Positions 1-9,609 of a DNA stretch of 64,000 nucleotides are shown piece by piece. The notes beneath the pieces are model-generated. The model did not search any database and had not been told where the DNA came from. It worked only from the letters and a program-made list of their open reading frames with translations. The stretch's first letter is position 1. The number at the start of each line of letters is the position of its first letter. The stretch comes from Bacteroides sp. (GTDB lineage: Bacteria > Bacteroidota > Bacteroidia > Bacteroidales > Muribaculaceae). A program made the translations under genes and the position numbers. The DNA is taken from assembly GCA_014802015.1 (NCBI GenBank), contig JAAVDB010000012.1:38613-102612 (forward strand). The letters run 5' to 3'.

Positions 1-1
1 G

Positions 2-1159
2 CAGTCGGCGATTGATGCGGCTCCCGACAGTCTGGACACACCTTACCTTATATTTGTAAAGAACGGAGCATACGAGGAGCAGGTCGTGATACCTGAATCA
101 AAACCGTATATGCACCTTATCGGTCAGGATAAGGAGCAGACGATAATTCATCTCAAACTCAATGTGGGGGGCAAACCGGAAAATATCGAGGAAGATTTCT
201 GGAAGTATTCGGTGCATAATCCCGAATCGGAGAACTATGAGCTCGAGGGCTCGGTAGTGGTCGTGAAGGCCCCCCACTTTTACACCGAAAACATATCCTA
301 TGTGAACGATTACGGCGTCATGGCTCAGAACGGACCGCAGGCGCTGGCGATGAAGAGTCATGCCGACTGTGCGGCGTTCAATAACTGTATATTCCGCTCG
401 TTTCAGGATACGTGGATGACTACGACCAAGGACAACGAACGTCATTATGTGAATAACTGCTGGATAGAGGGTGCCGTCGACTATCTGTACGGTGGCGGGG
501 ATGTGCTGGTGGAAAATTCCACATTCTATAATGTGCGCAGCGGATCGGTCATCGTGGCTCCATGCCACACCGAGTCACGCTACGGATATGTGATACGTGA
601 CTGTGTCATCGACGGTAACGAGCAGGCTTCGGACGGTAGTCTGTTGCTCGGCCGCCCGTGGCACAACAATCCGCGTGCGCTCTATGTCAACACCGAGATG
701 CGTATCCCGGTCGCACCCGAGGGGTGGACGGATATGGGTACGGCTCCGGGGCTGTTTGCCGAGTACGGCAGCCGTGACAAGGAGGGTAACGATCTGGATA
801 TGACCGCCCGCAAGACTACATATAATTATACGTCGCGCGAGGGTGAGAAGTGCACCGGCAGTTCGCGCACATCCATTACCGAGGATGAGGCGTCACAGAT
901 GATATATGCCAATATGATACCCGGCGAAGATGGCTGGGATCCGCGCTCGATGATGATGCGTCTGCCTGCTCCCGAGCATGTGAACGTGTCGCCCAAGACT
1001 GTAAAATGGTCGGCTGTGCCCGAGGCCCGCGGATATATTGTGCTGGACGGTGACGAGGTGGCCGGATTCTCGACGGCGACTTCGTGCAGTCTGTCACGCG
1101 CTCCGCGCGGTGAGGTGACCGTGAGGGCGGTCAATGCCTACGGCGCGCTCGGAGTGTAG
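2..1159 (+). CDS. Pectinesterase (pectin methylesterase, CE8-like), 5' end outside window
   Basis: Secreted right-handed beta-helix esterase that removes methyl groups from homogalacturonan. The reading frame is open from base 2, so the true start lies upstream; a GTG at 86 is internal. Visible family motifs in order are GPQALAM (first catalytic Gln), FQDTW (Gln and catalytic Asp), GAVDYLYGGG (second catalytic Asp) and LLGRPW (substrate-binding Arg). The last 55-60 residues, after the helix, look like a small fibronectin-type beta domain (KTVKWSAVPEARGYIVLDGD region). It lies 56 bp upstream of susC on the same strand with no promoter seen between, so co-transcription with the susCD pair is likely. 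The neighbours suggest pectin as the substrate. Family assignment is firm; exact substrate is inferred. Confidence 0.93.
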   Translation, partial: QSAIDAAPDSLDTPYLIFVKNGAYEEQVVIPESKPYMHLIGQDKEQTIIHLKLNVGGKPENIEEDFWKYSVHNPESENYELEGSVVVVKAPHFYTENISYVNDYGVMAQNGPQALAMKSHADCAAFNNCIFRSFQDTWMTTTKDNERHYVNNCWIEGAVDYLYGGGDVLVENSTFYNVRSGSVIVAPCHTESRYGYVIRDCVIDGNEQASDGSLLLGRPWHNNPRALYVNTEMRIPVAPEGWTDMGTAPGLFAEYGSRDKEGNDLDMTARKTTYNYTSREGEKCTGSSRTSITEDEASQMIYANMIPGEDGWDPRSMMMRLPAPEHVNVSPKTVKWSAVPEARGYIVLDGDEVAGFSTATSCSLSRAPRGEVTVRAVNAYGALGV

Positions 1160-1215
1160 GCCGATACTACAGATTAAAAATTCAGAAATACCTAATTCTA
1201 ATAACCTAAATTATC

Positions 1216-4200
1216 ATGAGAACCAGTTTAGCATCAGTCATCAGGCATCTCAGTCTTGTCCTGATGATACTTGTCACTACGGCTGCGTCCGCGCAGACAG
1301 TGACAGTGACCGGATTGGTGACCGATCCCCAGCAGGAGCCTCTGACGGGTGTGATCGTCACTGAAAAAGGCAAGCCGTCCAACGGTGTGATCACCGACGT
1401 GAACGGTAACTATTCAATCAATGTAGCCCCGTCGGCCGTAATTACATTTACTTACACCGGCTTCCTCACACGCGATGAGGCAGTCAACGGCCGCAAGACT
1501 ATAGATGTTGTCCTGTCGGAGGATCTCCAGTCGCTCGACGAGGTAGTGGTGGTAGGTTACGGCACCATGCGCCGTAAGGACCTCACCGGAGCCGTGGCAT
1601 CGGTCAAGGGTGAGGATCTGGTGGCAAATCCCGTGTCGAACGTGACTCAGGCCATGCAGGGTCGTCTGCCCGGTGTCAATGTCGTGTCACAGGACGGTCG
1701 TCCCGGTGCGACGATTTCGGTGCGTGTGCGTGGCGGCGGTTCGATCACCCAGAGCAACGAGCCGCTCTATGTAGTGGACGGTTTCCCGGTGAGCAATCTC
1801 GATAATATTGCCGCATCCGAGATCGAATCGATCGACGTGCTCAAGGATGCCGCATCGACCGCCATCTACGGTGCCCGCGGTGCCAACGGTGTAATCCTCG
1901 TGACCACCAAGAGCGGCCAGTCAGGCAAGGCTAAGGTGACTTACGAGGGATACGTGCAGTTCAAGAATGTAGCCAAGAAGCAGGAGACACTTTCAGCTCA
2001 GGAGTATATTCTTGACAACTGGAGCTATGCCGCGTCACGCGGTACGGGCCATCAGGAGGCGATGGAGAAGTATTTCGGCCTCGGCTCAAACTACGGCAAC
2101 CATTACGCCGATTATGCCAACGTGGCCACACATCAGTATGATGACGACATCCTCCGCACAGGTTTCACTCATAATCACAACCTCTCGGTGACCGGCGGAT
2201 CGGACAATACACGCATGGCTTTCAACCTCGGATATATCGATGACGAGGGTGTGCGCATCAACTCTGACTACAACCGCTTCGTGACCTCTCTGAAGGTGCA
2301 GCAGAAGATTTCCAACACGATCACCTTCAACGCCGAGGCCCGTTACAACGAGTCGAATCTCAACGGTGCGGGTGCCCGTTACACTGCCGGTGCATATCAC
2401 TACAAGCCTATCGACAATCCCTTAGGCGGCATACCTTACACCGATGTAAGCTCAGGCTTCAGCTTCGGTGTCAAGAATATCGATGATTCGCACAATCCCG
2501 TCGAACTCATCAACGACATCACCAGCGAGACACAGCGCCGTGACTTCCGTGGTAACGCAGCCCTGAGCTGGGACATCATCAACGGTCTTACCGCCCGCTC
2601 GGAGATCGCCTTTACCCGCGGTTCATCCAAGACTACTTATTACGAAAACGGTTACACCAACGGTGACAAACGCGCCAACATGACGCGCAGCACCTCAAAG
2701 GGCCTCCGTTGGGTGACGACTCTCAACTATCAGTTTGACATCAAGGATATACATTCGTTCAATATCCTCGCCGGTTACGAGTTGCTCCGCAACGAGAGCG
2801 AGTCGACCTACGTAGAGGGCCGTGGTTATCCCGACACGTTCGATTACGAACGAGCCATCGCGATGATGCACACCGCTACGTACAACACTTCGTTCTACAA
2901 CACCTTCGGTGTGCCTGACCGCACTATCTCATGGTTCGGCCGCGTGAACTACAACCTCATGGACAAGTATCTGCTGACCGCGACATTCCGTGCCGACGGT
3001 TCGTCAAAATTCGCACCCAACAACCGCTGGGGTTACTTCCCCGCCGTGGCTGCCGGATGGCGCATCTCGGAGGAAAGCTTCATGGAGAATACCCGTGACT
3101 GGCTCTCAAACCTCAAGCTCCGTCTCTCATGGGGTGAATCAGGTGCCGACAATATCAACTCGAACCTCTGGCGCGAGACGTGGTCAAGCTCGACCAACAC
3201 CAAGCTCCCGATCAACGGAGAGTTTATCCCCTTCTACAAGCCTGACGGCCTGAAGGCTAATCCCGACCTCAAGTGGGAGACCACCGTGTCACGCAACCTC
3301 GGTATCGACTTCGGATTCCTCAACGGCCGTATCAATGGTGCGATCGAGGCTTACTGGAACACTACCAAAGATCTTCTTATGATCGTCCCCGTGGACAATA
3401 CCTCGGGCTATACTCACCAGTATCAGAACTTCGGTCAGATCTCCAACCGCGGTGTCGAGATTTCGGTCAACGCTACCATATATAATAAGGGAGACTTCCG
3501 ATTCAGCGCCGGTGCGATATACAACTACAACCGCAACAACCTTGACAAGATGCAGGATGCCGACCAGTATATCTACTCGTCTTACTGGGGATCGTCGGCC
3601 CAGACACCTTCGATGGACTGGATGCTCGCTGTCGACAGACCTATCGGTCTGGTACGCGGATATATCGCTGACGGCTTCTATACTCCCGCCGACTTCAATT
3701 ATTCCGACGGCAAGTATACGCTCAAGGAAGGTGTGGCTGACATCACCAAGGATATTACCGCTACTTACAAACATCCGTTCACACTTGCTGACGGACAGGT
3801 GGCATTCCCCGGTGCGCCTAAGTTTGTCGACGTGAACGATGATGGCAAGGTCAATGCTGACGATGCAGTGTGTCTCGGTGAGGTTCGTCCCCGTCACACC
3901 GGCAGCTTCCACCTCGACTTCGGTTACAAGGGTTGGGATCTCTCGGCCAACTTCAACTGGACTTACGGCGGCAAGGTCTACAACGCCAATGCCATGATGG
4001 ATGCTTCGGGCAACGAGTATGACGGTCTGACCCGTCAGTACGGCGCATGGCGTGCCAATACCTACAAGTTCTACAACGTGGACAATGCCGGCAATCTCTA
4101 TGCCGTGACTACACCTGACGAACTCAACGCCCTCAACGCCAACGCTACTTCGGCCAATCCTTACCACCAGAGCGGTATCGTATCGTCCGAGTTCCTTGAG

Positions 4201-4479
4201 GACGGTTCTTACCTGCGTTTGCAGACACTTACCCTCGGCTACACATTGCCGCAGCGTCTTACATCCAAGGCCTGCATCTCCAATCTGCGCCTGTATGTGA
4301 CCGCCGGCAATCTCTTCACCATCACCGGTTACAAGGGTCTTGACCCCGAGGTCAACACCAACACTGCCGGTACTGTCGGATTTGGCAGCTCGATACGCAA
4401 TTTCCCCATGTTCAACATGGATTATGGTACCTATCCCCGCGCCCGCACATGGACCATCGGTGCATCGGTAACATTCTAA
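1216..4479 (+). CDS. SusC-like TonB-dependent outer-membrane transporter
   Basis: 1087-residue outer-membrane beta-barrel that imports oligosaccharides with TonB energy. It has a signal peptide (about residues 1-26, ending ASA), then a carboxypeptidase-D-like N-terminal extension (VTGLVTDPQQEPLTGVIV), the SusC signature with a TonB-box-like DEVVVVGYG near residue 110, a plug domain (SITQSNEPLYVVDG, DAASTAIYGARGANGVILVTTKSG) and a long barrel ending in the aromatic-ending strand TWTIGASVTF. Length is normal for the family. It is followed 24 bp later by its SusD partner and preceded by a pectinesterase, which points to a pectin-derived glycan. Large open frames on the opposite strand are codon-bias shadows. 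Confidence 0.97.
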   Translation: MRTSLASVIRHLSLVLMILVTTAASAQTVTVTGLVTDPQQEPLTGVIVTEKGKPSNGVITDVNGNYSINVAPSAVITFTYTGFLTRDEAVNGRKTIDVVLSEDLQSLDEVVVVGYGTMRRKDLTGAVASVKGEDLVANPVSNVTQAMQGRLPGVNVVSQDGRPGATISVRVRGGGSITQSNEPLYVVDGFPVSNLDNIAASEIESIDVLKDAASTAIYGARGANGVILVTTKSGQSGKAKVTYEGYVQFKNVAKKQETLSAQEYILDNWSYAASRGTGHQEAMEKYFGLGSNYGNHYADYANVATHQYDDDILRTGFTHNHNLSVTGGSDNTRMAFNLGYIDDEGVRINSDYNRFVTSLKVQQKISNTITFNAEARYNESNLNGAGARYTAGAYHYKPIDNPLGGIPYTDVSSGFSFGVKNIDDSHNPVELINDITSETQRRDFRGNAALSWDIINGLTARSEIAFTRGSSKTTYYENGYTNGDKRANMTRSTSKGLRWVTTLNYQFDIKDIHSFNILAGYELLRNESESTYVEGRGYPDTFDYERAIAMMHTATYNTSFYNTFGVPDRTISWFGRVNYNLMDKYLLTATFRADGSSKFAPNNRWGYFPAVAAGWRISEESFMENTRDWLSNLKLRLSWGESGADNINSNLWRETWSSSTNTKLPINGEFIPFYKPDGLKANPDLKWETTVSRNLGIDFGFLNGRINGAIEAYWNTTKDLLMIVPVDNTSGYTHQYQNFGQISNRGVEISVNATIYNKGDFRFSAGAIYNYNRNNLDKMQDADQYIYSSYWGSSAQTPSMDWMLAVDRPIGLVRGYIADGFYTPADFNYSDGKYTLKEGVADITKDITATYKHPFTLADGQVAFPGAPKFVDVNDDGKVNADDAVCLGEVRPRHTGSFHLDFGYKGWDLSANFNWTYGGKVYNANAMMDASGNEYDGLTRQYGAWRANTYKFYNVDNAGNLYAVTTPDELNALNANATSANPYHQSGIVSSEFLEDGSYLRLQTLTLGYTLPQRLTSKACISNLRLYVTAGNLFTITGYKGLDPEVNTNTAGTVGFGSSIRNFPMFNMDYGTYPRARTWTIGASVTF

Positions 4480-4503
4480 TCAATACTTATATCTGATATC
4501 AAA

Positions 4504-6675
4504 ATGAAAAAAATACTCAATATAGCACTCGTGTCGGCCCTGGCTCTTTCAGCCGCAGGGTGCAGCGATTATCTCGATACGAACTCACCGAGTGTCTCGG
4601 ACCGCGACTTTGTATTCTCAAGCGAGGAGTCGGCCCGCGGAGCGCTCAACTATGGTTACGAACTGCTCCGTGCCAACCGCAATATCCACTCGGTAGGTAT
4701 CTTCTGGGCTCCGATCTGGGGCTCGGATATGGAGGGCCTTCAGGATGCCTACAGTGACGGTAGCATGGGTCAGCTCGAAAAGAACTTCTATCCCACCGGC
4801 ACCGAGGCCGTGAATATCAACGGTCTTGAGGCATGGGAGGTGTTCGGCGATCTCTACAAGACTATCGGTGTGTGCAACGCGCTCATCGACAGCTTCGAAT
4901 CTCTCGAAAATTTCGAGTCAATAATGACCGGCGAGCCTAACGCTCTCTCCGACATCTACGGTCAGGCTGTGGCTCTGCGCTCGACATGTTATTTCGAACT
5001 CTGCCGCTATTACGGTGATGTGCCTATGGTGGCACATGCAGGTGAGAGCGCCAACGGTCTGAACTCGCGTTTCGCCACATACGACTGGTGTATGGAGAAG
5101 CTTATGGCTGTCGAGAGCCACATGTTCCGCGCCGGTGAGAACGGTGTGCGTGCCGATGTGATGAACCGTAACTATGTGCAGGGCCTCATCGGTCGTATAG
5201 CACTTTTCAATGCCGGCTACTGCACACGCCGTACCGACCTCGACAATGGTTTCTATGTCGACGGTAAGGGCAACACCCTGTCATTTGACGATTGGGGTGT
5301 GGAGGATACCCAGAACAAGGCTATCTATGGCCGCCGTGCCGACTGGAAGCAGGTGCTCGAATCAGCAAAGCCTTACCTTGAGGCATGTGTGAGCCAGCCC
5401 GGTTCGATCAAGCTGCATCTTACCGACCCGCGTGGCACTGATGCTCAGGGTCGCGAGTATAACAGCCCTTATCAGTATGTGTTCCAGCAGATGCATAAGG
5501 ACAACTCGATGGATCTGGCCGACGAGAGCGTGTATGAGATACCGTTCATGCTCAACGGCGGTGCCGACCGTCCCGGATATATCGGCCGTGCGTCGACCGG
5601 TGGAAATTACGGCGCTCCCTGCGTGTCATGCGGACAGAACCGTATACAGCCTCACATCTACTACGGATGGTTTGATCCGAAGGATGCGCGTCGTGACGCT
5701 TCATGCTGTGTGACCGGCTCGGACGGTAACGGCCGCGAGATCCTCCTCTCGCTCAATCAGGGCAACTGGGGCAAGGTAGGCATCACCTCCAACAAGTGGG
5801 ACTGGAACCGTATGAAGAATCCCGATACAGCTACGTATGGCAACTCGGCCATCAATGTGAGCTATATGCGCATGTCGGACGTCTATCTGATGCTTGCCGA
5901 GGTGTATGCGGCCCTCGGTAATGACGGTCAGGCCAAGACTTATCTTGCCACGGTGCATAACCGCAACTTCCCCGGCGGTGTCGACTCAAAACTCGATGCA
6001 TGGATCACTGCCTGTGGCAATGAGTACACTTCGACACCCTGGAGCGCCATGTACAAGGCTGTTATCAAGGAACGCGCACTTGAATTCGTGGGTGAGGGCG
6101 TACGTCGCTTTGATCTGATCCGTACCGGTATGCTCCCCGAGGCTGCCGTCAACAACCGTCGCGAGATGGGCAAGGTGATCAGCGACATCGAGACCAAGGG
6201 TTATGCCGAGTTTGACAACGGCAACCGACTCCCCGCATACGTATGGGTAAAGAGTGTGGATGCCAAGACCGAGAACGGTTACCGACTCACTGCCTCGACT
6301 CCCGCCGGCAAGGAGGATGATCCCGTGCTCTATCCGGCATGGCGCGGTGTGCATGACGATTGGGACGGTGTGCTCTCATCGTTCGGCTACAATACATTCG
6401 GACACACGGCTACGAATGTCGCCATCAAGGGTCTGTTTGAATATATCGCTCCCGGATCACCCGAGGCTCAGGCTCTTGAGGCTGACGGATATGAGCAGAC
6501 CAACTGGGGCTGTGACCTGCTGCTCGACAAGGATTCACATGCCAACAAGGTGCTGAACGGATGCAGCGACGCTGACTTCCAGGCCCGTAAATCACCGGTG
6601 ACTGTCCGCCCGTTCCGCTATCAGGATCTGCTCAACTCGGGTCTCACTAACGGATATGGTTTCCGCCAGCAGTAA
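4504..6675 (+). CDS. SusD/RagB-like surface glycan-binding lipoprotein
   Basis: 723-residue lipoprotein partner of the upstream SusC. The N-terminus MKKILNIALVSALALSAAGC is a clear lipoprotein signal with lipobox cysteine at residue 20, followed by the SusD-type CSDYLDTNSPSVSDRDFVFSSEE. The rest shows the usual TPR-containing fold with conserved stretches such as MSDVYLMLAEVYAALG and IKERALEFVGEGVRRFDLIRTG. It is somewhat longer than the commonest SusD proteins (500-600 residues), which is typical of the RagB/SusD group handling larger ligands. It would cap the SusC barrel and bind glycan at the surface. Confidence 0.96.
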   Translation: MKKILNIALVSALALSAAGCSDYLDTNSPSVSDRDFVFSSEESARGALNYGYELLRANRNIHSVGIFWAPIWGSDMEGLQDAYSDGSMGQLEKNFYPTGTEAVNINGLEAWEVFGDLYKTIGVCNALIDSFESLENFESIMTGEPNALSDIYGQAVALRSTCYFELCRYYGDVPMVAHAGESANGLNSRFATYDWCMEKLMAVESHMFRAGENGVRADVMNRNYVQGLIGRIALFNAGYCTRRTDLDNGFYVDGKGNTLSFDDWGVEDTQNKAIYGRRADWKQVLESAKPYLEACVSQPGSIKLHLTDPRGTDAQGREYNSPYQYVFQQMHKDNSMDLADESVYEIPFMLNGGADRPGYIGRASTGGNYGAPCVSCGQNRIQPHIYYGWFDPKDARRDASCCVTGSDGNGREILLSLNQGNWGKVGITSNKWDWNRMKNPDTATYGNSAINVSYMRMSDVYLMLAEVYAALGNDGQAKTYLATVHNRNFPGGVDSKLDAWITACGNEYTSTPWSAMYKAVIKERALEFVGEGVRRFDLIRTGMLPEAAVNNRREMGKVISDIETKGYAEFDNGNRLPAYVWVKSVDAKTENGYRLTASTPAGKEDDPVLYPAWRGVHDDWDGVLSSFGYNTFGHTATNVAIKGLFEYIAPGSPEAQALEADGYEQTNWGCDLLLDKDSHANKVLNGCSDADFQARKSPVTVRPFRYQDLLNSGLTNGYGFRQQ

Positions 6676-6730
6676 TTGAAAATTTGCACGACGGATCTAA
6701 GGTAAAATAAGATATAGGCTCATTCAAACG

Positions 6731-6770
6731 TTATGAGTTCGGAGGCTTCCCCATGTCTCCGGACTCATAA
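6731..6770 (+). terminator. Hairpin downstream of susD
   Basis: Arms 6731-6744 and 6757-6770 pair over 14 bp with one G-T wobble, around a 12-nt loop. No T-run follows, so it may be a weak terminator or an mRNA 3'-end stabiliser separating susCD from the esterase gene. Confidence 0.5.
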
Positions 6771-6829
6771 TCATTAAGAGAGTGTTATCAAACATCCGCT
6801 GATAAAAGATTTCAAAAAGAATTTCTACC

Positions 6830-7975
6830 GTGAAAAGACATCTTATAGCATTGTCCCTGCTTGCCGCGTCGGCGGCGGGAGTGTCGGCGCAGCAGTCGGC
6901 CAAGTATGAAATAGAGCGTGACATGCCGCTGTTTCTCGACAGTATCAAGAACGAGTTGACCTATCCTCTTGCGTGGGGCAACAGTGACATCACCGACTTT
7001 GACACATGGCGCTCCACGGCGCGTGACAAGGTGATGGAACTCATGCTCGCACCCCCTCCACGTGCGGTCGATTACGACGTGCAGGTGGTGGGTGAGGAGA
7101 AACGTGACGGATATACGGCCCGCAAGATAGAGTTTAACCTCACGCGCTATTCACGTGTCAGTGCATACGTACTTGTGCCGGATGGCGAAGGGCCATTCCC
7201 GGGCATCGTGGCCCTGCATGATCACGGCGGACACTACACGATAGGTAAGGAGAAGATGATACGTCCCTTCGGCGTCGGTCAGGAGGTGTTCGACGACTGC
7301 GACAAGTGGGTCGATAATCTGTACGAAGGGCAGTATGTCGGCGACTATCTGGCCCGTAACGGATATGTGGTGATCTCGACCGACGCCCTGTTCTGGGGTG
7401 ACCGCGGACGCAAGGAGGGCGCGGACGGAAGTAAGTTTGCCAACGTGGCCGGCAACTTCATGATGCTCGGTCGCAACATGAGCGCATGGATGACGTTTGA
7501 GGACATGTATGCCACAGAATTTCTTGCCTCGCTCCCCGAGGTGGATGCCGCCCGCGTAGGGTGCATAGGACTGTCGATGGGAGCATACAGGTCATGGATG
7601 CTCGCCGCACTCTCGCCCATCATCAGGGCCGGAGTGGCTGTGTGCTGGATGACTACCACCGATGTGCAGCTGTCATGGGAGTATGGCCGTGAGAACGGAG
7701 GATTTGCAAACAATCATATCGGTGTGAGAAATTATCTTGACTATCCGCACATAGCGAGCCTCGCATGTCCCGGCTCGATGTACTTTGTCAATGGCGAGAC
7801 CGACAAACTCTTTCAGCCACATGCCGTGCGTGATGCCTACGCCACGATGCATAAAGTATGGGACAGTCAGGGTGTCGGCGACCGTCTGCGCACCGAGCTC
7901 CTGCCGATGGGCCACGAGATGCCCGTCAGCGTCCAGCAATCCTGTCTGGAATTTCTCGATCGCTCGCTGAAGTGA
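6830..7975 (+). CDS. Secreted alpha/beta-hydrolase esterase (Abhydrolase_7/dienelactone-hydrolase type)
   Basis: 381 residues with a signal peptide (LIALSLLAASAAGVSA) followed by an alpha/beta-hydrolase domain. The nucleophile elbow GLSMGA (Ser near residue 248), oxyanion-side GIVALHDHGGHY, an Asp-containing strand (FVNGETDKLF) and the C-terminal GHEMP supply a plausible Ser-Asp-His triad. Similar proteins are annotated as acetyl-xylan esterase or Abhydrolase_7 members. The location behind a pectinesterase and susCD suggests it deacylates a pectic or other plant glycan, but the substrate is not shown by sequence. The start is GTG at 6830, directly before a basic MKRH signal; no upstream ATG is in frame. 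Confidence 0.85.
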   Translation: MKRHLIALSLLAASAAGVSAQQSAKYEIERDMPLFLDSIKNELTYPLAWGNSDITDFDTWRSTARDKVMELMLAPPPRAVDYDVQVVGEEKRDGYTARKIEFNLTRYSRVSAYVLVPDGEGPFPGIVALHDHGGHYTIGKEKMIRPFGVGQEVFDDCDKWVDNLYEGQYVGDYLARNGYVVISTDALFWGDRGRKEGADGSKFANVAGNFMMLGRNMSAWMTFEDMYATEFLASLPEVDAARVGCIGLSMGAYRSWMLAALSPIIRAGVAVCWMTTTDVQLSWEYGRENGGFANNHIGVRNYLDYPHIASLACPGSMYFVNGETDKLFQPHAVRDAYATMHKVWDSQGVGDRLRTELLPMGHEMPVSVQQSCLEFLDRSLK

Positions 7976-8002
7976 TAATTTCAGGCCGATACATAATAGC
8001 CT

Positions 8003-8061
8003 AAACACAAACACATGCCGCTACACTTGCATAAGCAGTATATCGGCATGTGTTTGTGTTT
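8003..8061. terminator. Perfect 18-bp inverted repeat, probable two-way terminator
   Basis: Arms 8003-8020 (AAACACAAACACATGCCG) and 8044-8061 are exact reverse complements around a 23-nt loop. The A-rich outer left arm and T-rich outer right arm fit a bidirectional intrinsic terminator after the esterase gene. The length and perfection are unusual, so a mobile-element remnant is also possible. Confidence 0.6.
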
Positions 8062-8124
8062 CTGAGAAATTGGAGTATTATGATATGTATGATGTATTGT
8101 AACGCATGATATCTGTTTAAGTTA

Positions 8125-8154
8125 TTGGGACTTCTGGTATTTTTGCTAATTTTG
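8125..8154 (+). promoter_or_regulatory. Bacteroidota-type promoter of the RhuM-like gene
   Basis: A perfect -7 box TAATTTTG lies at 8147-8154, with a TTGG at 8125-8128 in the -33 position. Transcription would begin near 8160, so the in-frame GTG at 8154 cannot be the start and ATG 8166 is preferred. Confidence 0.7.
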
Positions 8155-8165
8155 TGACCAAAATA

Positions 8166-9101
8166 ATGGCATACACAATGCATCATAGCGACACGAATCA
8201 GATACTTACACCGGAGGACGGTAATGAGATTATACTATATCAGCCTGATTCGACTCTATCATTGGATGTAAGAGTCGAAAATGATACCGTATGGCTAAAT
8301 AGAAATCAGATAGCTGTACTGTTTGATAGAGATGTAAAAACGATTGGTAAACATATCAATAATGCCTTACATGAAGAATTGGCAGATCTTCCAACTGTCG
8401 CAAAATTTGCGATAGTTCAAAAAGAAGGTGAGAGGACTGTCACACGTAATGTCGAGCATTATAATCTTGATGTGATTATTTCGGTAGGCTATCGGGTAAA
8501 ATCCAAACGAGGTATCCAATTCCGCCAGTGGGCCAATAAGATACTTAAAGATTATCTTTTGCGTGGTTATAGTGTCAATCAACGGTTACAGCACATGGAG
8601 AGCCGGATTGACCGTCGCCTGTCGGAACATGATTACCAGATAAAGGAACTGTCCGGCAAGGTTGATTTCTTCCTCCGCACTTCGTTACCTCCGAAAGAGG
8701 GAGTATTGTTTGACGGTCAGATATTTGATGCCCACAGGTTTGTCAATCAGCTTGTGCGCTCGGCAAAAAGAAGAATCATTCTGATTGACAACTATGTTGA
8801 TGATACGGTCTTGACTCAGCTTGACAATCGCAAGGAAGGGGTCGAGGCTGTTATATACACACGTCGTATCACTGCTGTATTCCAATTGGATATCGACCGC
8901 CACAATAGGCAATACGCTCCGATTGAGGTAAAAGTTGCTACTAAAATTCACGATCGCTTCATGATTATAGATGACACACTGTATCATATAGGAGCATCAA
9001 TAAAAGACCTCGGCACAAAGTTGTTCGCTTTCTCAAAGATGGAAATTCCTCCATCGCTGATACTTGACAATCTCAATAGTTTTCTCAAACTTGATATTTA
9101 A
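8166..9101 (+). CDS. RhuM-family protein with C-terminal PLD-like domain
   Basis: 311 residues in two parts. The N-terminal half is the RhuM/ORF6N-type domain (VWLNRNQIAVLFDRDVKTIGKHINNAL, then YNLDVIISVGYRVKSKRGIQFRQWANKIL). After a coiled-coil-like linker, the C-terminal part (IFDAHRFVNQLVRSAKRRIILIDNYVD to KIHDRFMIIDDTLYHIGASIKDLG) resembles a single phospholipase-D-like half domain, with HDRF replacing the usual HxK. RhuM proteins are common on mobile islands and their biochemical role is unknown. The base composition is much more AT-rich than the flanking genes, suggesting acquisition. The start was set by the promoter position; ATG 8178 is an alternative. Confidence 0.82.
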   Translation: MAYTMHHSDTNQILTPEDGNEIILYQPDSTLSLDVRVENDTVWLNRNQIAVLFDRDVKTIGKHINNALHEELADLPTVAKFAIVQKEGERTVTRNVEHYNLDVIISVGYRVKSKRGIQFRQWANKILKDYLLRGYSVNQRLQHMESRIDRRLSEHDYQIKELSGKVDFFLRTSLPPKEGVLFDGQIFDAHRFVNQLVRSAKRRIILIDNYVDDTVLTQLDNRKEGVEAVIYTRRITAVFQLDIDRHNRQYAPIEVKVATKIHDRFMIIDDTLYHIGASIKDLGTKLFAFSKMEIPPSLILDNLNSFLKLDI

Positions 9102-9195
9102 TCAAGGCATAATGACAAGTCCAAAGGTCTTTAGATGATAATATAGAATTGTTTTGCGTCCAGCAGACCAAAATTCAGACTAACTTGATTGCTGC

Positions 9196-9234
9196 AAAAA
9201 AATGAGTCGTTAACTATCAAATAGTTAACGACTC
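9196..9234 (-). terminator. Intrinsic terminator of the mntA-hepT operon
   Basis: A perfect 14-bp stem (9204-9217 with 9221-9234) around a 3-nt loop is followed, reading the minus strand, by a run of seven T (plus-strand A-run at 9196-9202). It lies 20 bp past the hepT stop. Confidence 0.85.
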
Positions 9235-9255
9235 GTTGTATAGTATTCTGACGAA

Positions 9256-9609
9256 TTATCGAACTTCCTGAACGGATTCGATAAGTTGATTCACTTCAGT
9301 TCGTAATAAAGGTAGATGATTGACTACAATAGCCCATATCAGATCCTCCCTTAGACTGTCATATCCGTGAATAAGATAGTTACGGGTATTTACAATTCTT
9401 CGAGCGGCAGTAATTGGAATGTCAGGCTGAATTTTTAATATACGGTTCATGGCCTCACCGATAACAGCAATCTCCCATTGTACTGCGCTACGAAAACAGA
9501 TGTCTTCACAGAATACATTGAATTCCTTGGGTCGGGATGAGCAGAATAATTCGATATTATCAAGTGATTTGGAAATATCACTCAATGATTTTAACACTTG
9601 TTCATCCAT
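9256..9609 (-). CDS. hepT: HepT-like HEPN ribonuclease toxin (DUF86)
   Basis: 117 residues. It carries the HEPN active-site motif Rx4HxY as RNYLIHGY (Arg76, His81, Tyr83 from the chosen start), the signature of HepT RNases that cleave tRNA or mRNA when not neutralised. The start ATG at 9609 overlaps the mntA stop in the string ATGGATGA, giving translational coupling; a longer frame to 9672 would run far into mntA. In characterised pairs the MntA partner adds AMP to the motif tyrosine and blocks activity; both key parts are intact here, so a working toxin-antitoxin module is expected. AT-rich like the rest of the island. Confidence 0.9.
   Translation of the reverse strand: MDEQVLKSLSDISKSLDNIELFCSSRPKEFNVFCEDICFRSAVQWEIAVIGEAMNRILKIQPDIPITAARRIVNTRNYLIHGYDSLREDLIWAIVVNHLPLLRTEVNQLIESVQEVR

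Noticed and set aside
3289..4167. Long minus-strand open frame (292 codons) inside susC
   Set aside because: It lies antisense to a clear beta-barrel gene and has no family features; strong codon bias in the real frame keeps the opposite strand open.
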